From: a virus
Virus record (IMG/VR): IMGVR_UViG_3300021085_000244
Coordinates: 1-22,331 of that record
DNA length: 22,331 nucleotides
Strand: one strand, 5' to 3'
Both the position numbers and the translations under genes were made by a program. Positions 20,965-22,331 of this stretch are shown here, piece by piece. A model generated the notes under the pieces. It was given only the letters and a program-made list of their open reading frames with translations. It was not told the DNA's origin and made no database searches. Numbering within the stretch: position 1 is the stretch's first letter; each line of letters begins with the position of its first letter.

Positions 20965-22331
20965 ATGTCTGAAGAATTATTTGTAAATATAGCAACAGAG
21001 GTACAGCAACCATACATTGCCCGTGTCCCTGTAAATGCTCAACAACCGAACATTCGAACAATGGAAGTTCAGGGCCCTGCATCGGGTCGACAACCATCAA
21101 CATATCAGTATAGGTCTCCATTTATATACAACAATCCTGTAAGCGCACAGGAACCTAATATTAGAGATGCACGTCAACCTTTTACCTATACAAGACAAGG
21201 TCAGACACCAACAACTTATCAACATAGAAGTCCATTTACGTATGCAAGACAGGGACAGCAACCTGCGATATATCAACATCAACAACCATATCCATACATT
21301 GCAGCTGCCCAGTCAAACGAGACTAAGTCTGCACAACAACCATATCCGTATATAGCAAATGCAAGACAGCCTGGGTTTTATCAGCATCCCAGTCCTTTTA
21401 CTTATCAGAATCCTGTAAACGCACAAGAACCAAACATACGTGATGCACAGGTGCCGTATCCGTACATTGCAGCTGGACAAGAACCAAATATTAGAAGTCA
21501 ACAAGAACCTAATATTAGAAACAGTCAAACACCTTTCACCTATAGAAATCCAGTGAATGGACAAGAGCCTAATATTAGACAGGCACGTCAACCTTCAGAA
21601 TATCAACATAGGTCACCGTTTACGTACAATCATAGAAGTCCATTGACTTATGACCACCAGTCTCCGTTCACTTATAGAAACCCTGTAAGCGCACAGGAAC
21701 CTAATATTAGAGAGGCAAGACAACCTGCGATATATCAATATAGAAGTCCGTTCACTTATCAGAATCCAGTGGATAGTCAGACTCCGTTTACATATCAACT
21801 GAGAACTCCTTTCACATATAGGAATCCTGTAGACGCACAACAACCTACGATTAAGAGTGCTCAACAACCGTATCCATACATTGCAAATGGACAAACACCG
21901 TTTACTTATCAATATAGGTCACCGTTTACGTATGCAAGACAGGGCCGAAACCCGTTTACTTATTCTTTGCAAACACCAGCAACTACATCACAACAACAAC
22001 CTTTGATTGCTCAGAGACCTTACATATTTGATGGTATCGATGGGGATGATTCAAATCCAACTGGAACTACAATTTGGGGCCCTGGCAACCCAGCTGCTAC
22101 ACTTGCTAACGCTGGGGCAACTCCAATGCTCCCAGTCTCTCCAACCAGAGCCTGGAATAAAGAAGTCAATACTCAGTCTGGTAGCGCTTGCAATACCAAA
22201 GTTGCTATGGAATTCTTTTATAATGGAACAACAGCAGCTACTGTTAAGGCCAAATGGTACGGCATAGAGAGTACAGATACTTCCCACGCCCCTACATATT
22301 CAGATACTATAAACCATCATTCCCCAGCAGG
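20965..22331 (+). CDS. Pro/Tyr/Gln-rich tandem-repeat protein, runs off the window (partial)
   Basis: A frame starts with ATG at 20965, 1 nt after the fibre gene stop, and is open to the window's end (455 complete codons). No clear ribosome site is seen, so coupling to the previous gene is likely. After a 13-residue lead (MSEELFVNIATEV), residues 14-352 consist almost wholly of 7-12-residue units with a proline near the start: [ST]PFTYxxR (PFTY 12 times), QEPNIRxA (PNIR 7 times), QPYPYIAxA (PYPYIA 4 times) and xNPVxA (6 times). Their order varies, though PFTY-NPV-EPNIR often come together. Residues 353-455 (IFDGIDGDDS, GTTIWGPGNP, AMEFFYNGTTAATVKAKWYG) begin a globular domain of different base composition. 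The likely role is a virion fibre with a repeat shaft and C-terminal head; this is inferred from position and layout. I recall similar SPFTY-rich proteins in marine phages, of unknown function. Confidence 0.8.
   Translation, partial: MSEELFVNIATEVQQPYIARVPVNAQQPNIRTMEVQGPASGRQPSTYQYRSPFIYNNPVSAQEPNIRDARQPFTYTRQGQTPTTYQHRSPFTYARQGQQPAIYQHQQPYPYIAAAQSNETKSAQQPYPYIANARQPGFYQHPSPFTYQNPVNAQEPNIRDAQVPYPYIAAGQEPNIRSQQEPNIRNSQTPFTYRNPVNGQEPNIRQARQPSEYQHRSPFTYNHRSPLTYDHQSPFTYRNPVSAQEPNIREARQPAIYQYRSPFTYQNPVDSQTPFTYQLRTPFTYRNPVDAQQPTIKSAQQPYPYIANGQTPFTYQYRSPFTYARQGRNPFTYSLQTPATTSQQQPLIAQRPYIFDGIDGDDSNPTGTTIWGPGNPAATLANAGATPMLPVSPTRAWNKEVNTQSGSACNTKVAMEFFYNGTTAATVKAKWYGIESTDTSHAPTYSDTINHHSPA
21004..22020 (+). 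repeat. About three dozen short modular protein repeats
   Basis: This region codes residues 14-352 of the last gene. Units average about nine residues and are of four kinds that alternate irregularly. PFTY is encoded in many synonymous ways (CCATTTACGTAT, CCTTTTACTTAT, CCGTTCACTTAT, CCTTTCACATAT), so most copies are old and held by selection on the protein. One longer DNA match (32 nt, 21136-21167 and 21682-21713) suggests occasional recombination between copies. Confidence 0.85.

Noticed and set aside
21097-21912. Three consecutive long reading frames on the minus strand
   Set aside because: They are antisense to the repeat gene. The periodic sense sequence keeps stops out of this frame, and the products are Cys/Ile/Arg-rich with no ribosome sites.
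21004-22020. Possible CRISPR-like array
   Set aside because: Units are short, of variable length, in frame, and differ at synonymous positions. There are no constant DNA repeats with unique spacers.
22007-22267. A + strand frame of 86 codons in another phase
   Set aside because: It overlaps the open repeat-protein frame, which continues through it with coherent domain-like sequence. No ribosome site is present.
1-22331. tRNA genes, attachment sites, integrase or transposon ends
   Set aside because: No cloverleaf-like segment, recombinase gene or terminal inverted repeat was noticed in the short gaps, and nearly all bases are used by structural genes.

Overview
The window reads as the baseplate and tail-fibre section of an AT-rich, T4-like (contractile-tailed) bacteriophage. 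All genes lie on the + strand, packed with 1-nt overlaps or short gaps. The nearest resemblance is to marine T4-like myoviruses such as those of cyanobacteria, SAR11 and other marine bacteria. That rests on family recognition from memory, not a search. No bacterial, integrase, tRNA or insertion-sequence genes are visible.

Layout. 1-67 is the 3' tail of an unidentified gene. 71-3566 is a coupled set: wedge gp53, a gp27-like hub, and a gp5-like spike without the T4 lysozyme domain. 3595-5887 holds gp25 and gp6, preceded by a T4-type late-promoter octamer. A structured gap (5888-5985) leads to a strongly translated 157-residue structural protein. Then come a gp7-like wedge protein with a rearranged architecture (6475-10710), a second late-promoter octamer, gp8 (10752-12221), a short hairpin, and a 2289-residue DUF4815-type virion protein (12270-19139). 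The last part is host-contact apparatus: a 66-residue coiled-coil protein, a 540-residue fibre-like protein with recent internal duplications, and a long open frame running off the window (20965-22331).

That last frame is the most unusual object here. About 340 residues are built from roughly three dozen short Pro/Tyr/Gln-rich units of four interchangeable kinds (PFTY, PNIR, PYPYIA and NPV types). They are followed by a domain of different base composition.

How the genes work together (established for T4, inferred here): gp6, gp7, gp8, gp25 and gp53 build the six wedges around the gp27-gp5 hub and spike. The DUF4815 protein and the two 3' genes probably form peripheral fibres. Two small modules (GE..G.TSGA and GxGY) recur in several of these proteins, which suggests shared building blocks.

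At DNA level I found no GATC anywhere in the 22.3 kb. I also found a strand-symmetric excess of CCCGA/TCGGG at the expense of CCWGA/TCWGG. Counts and repeat boundaries were made by eye.
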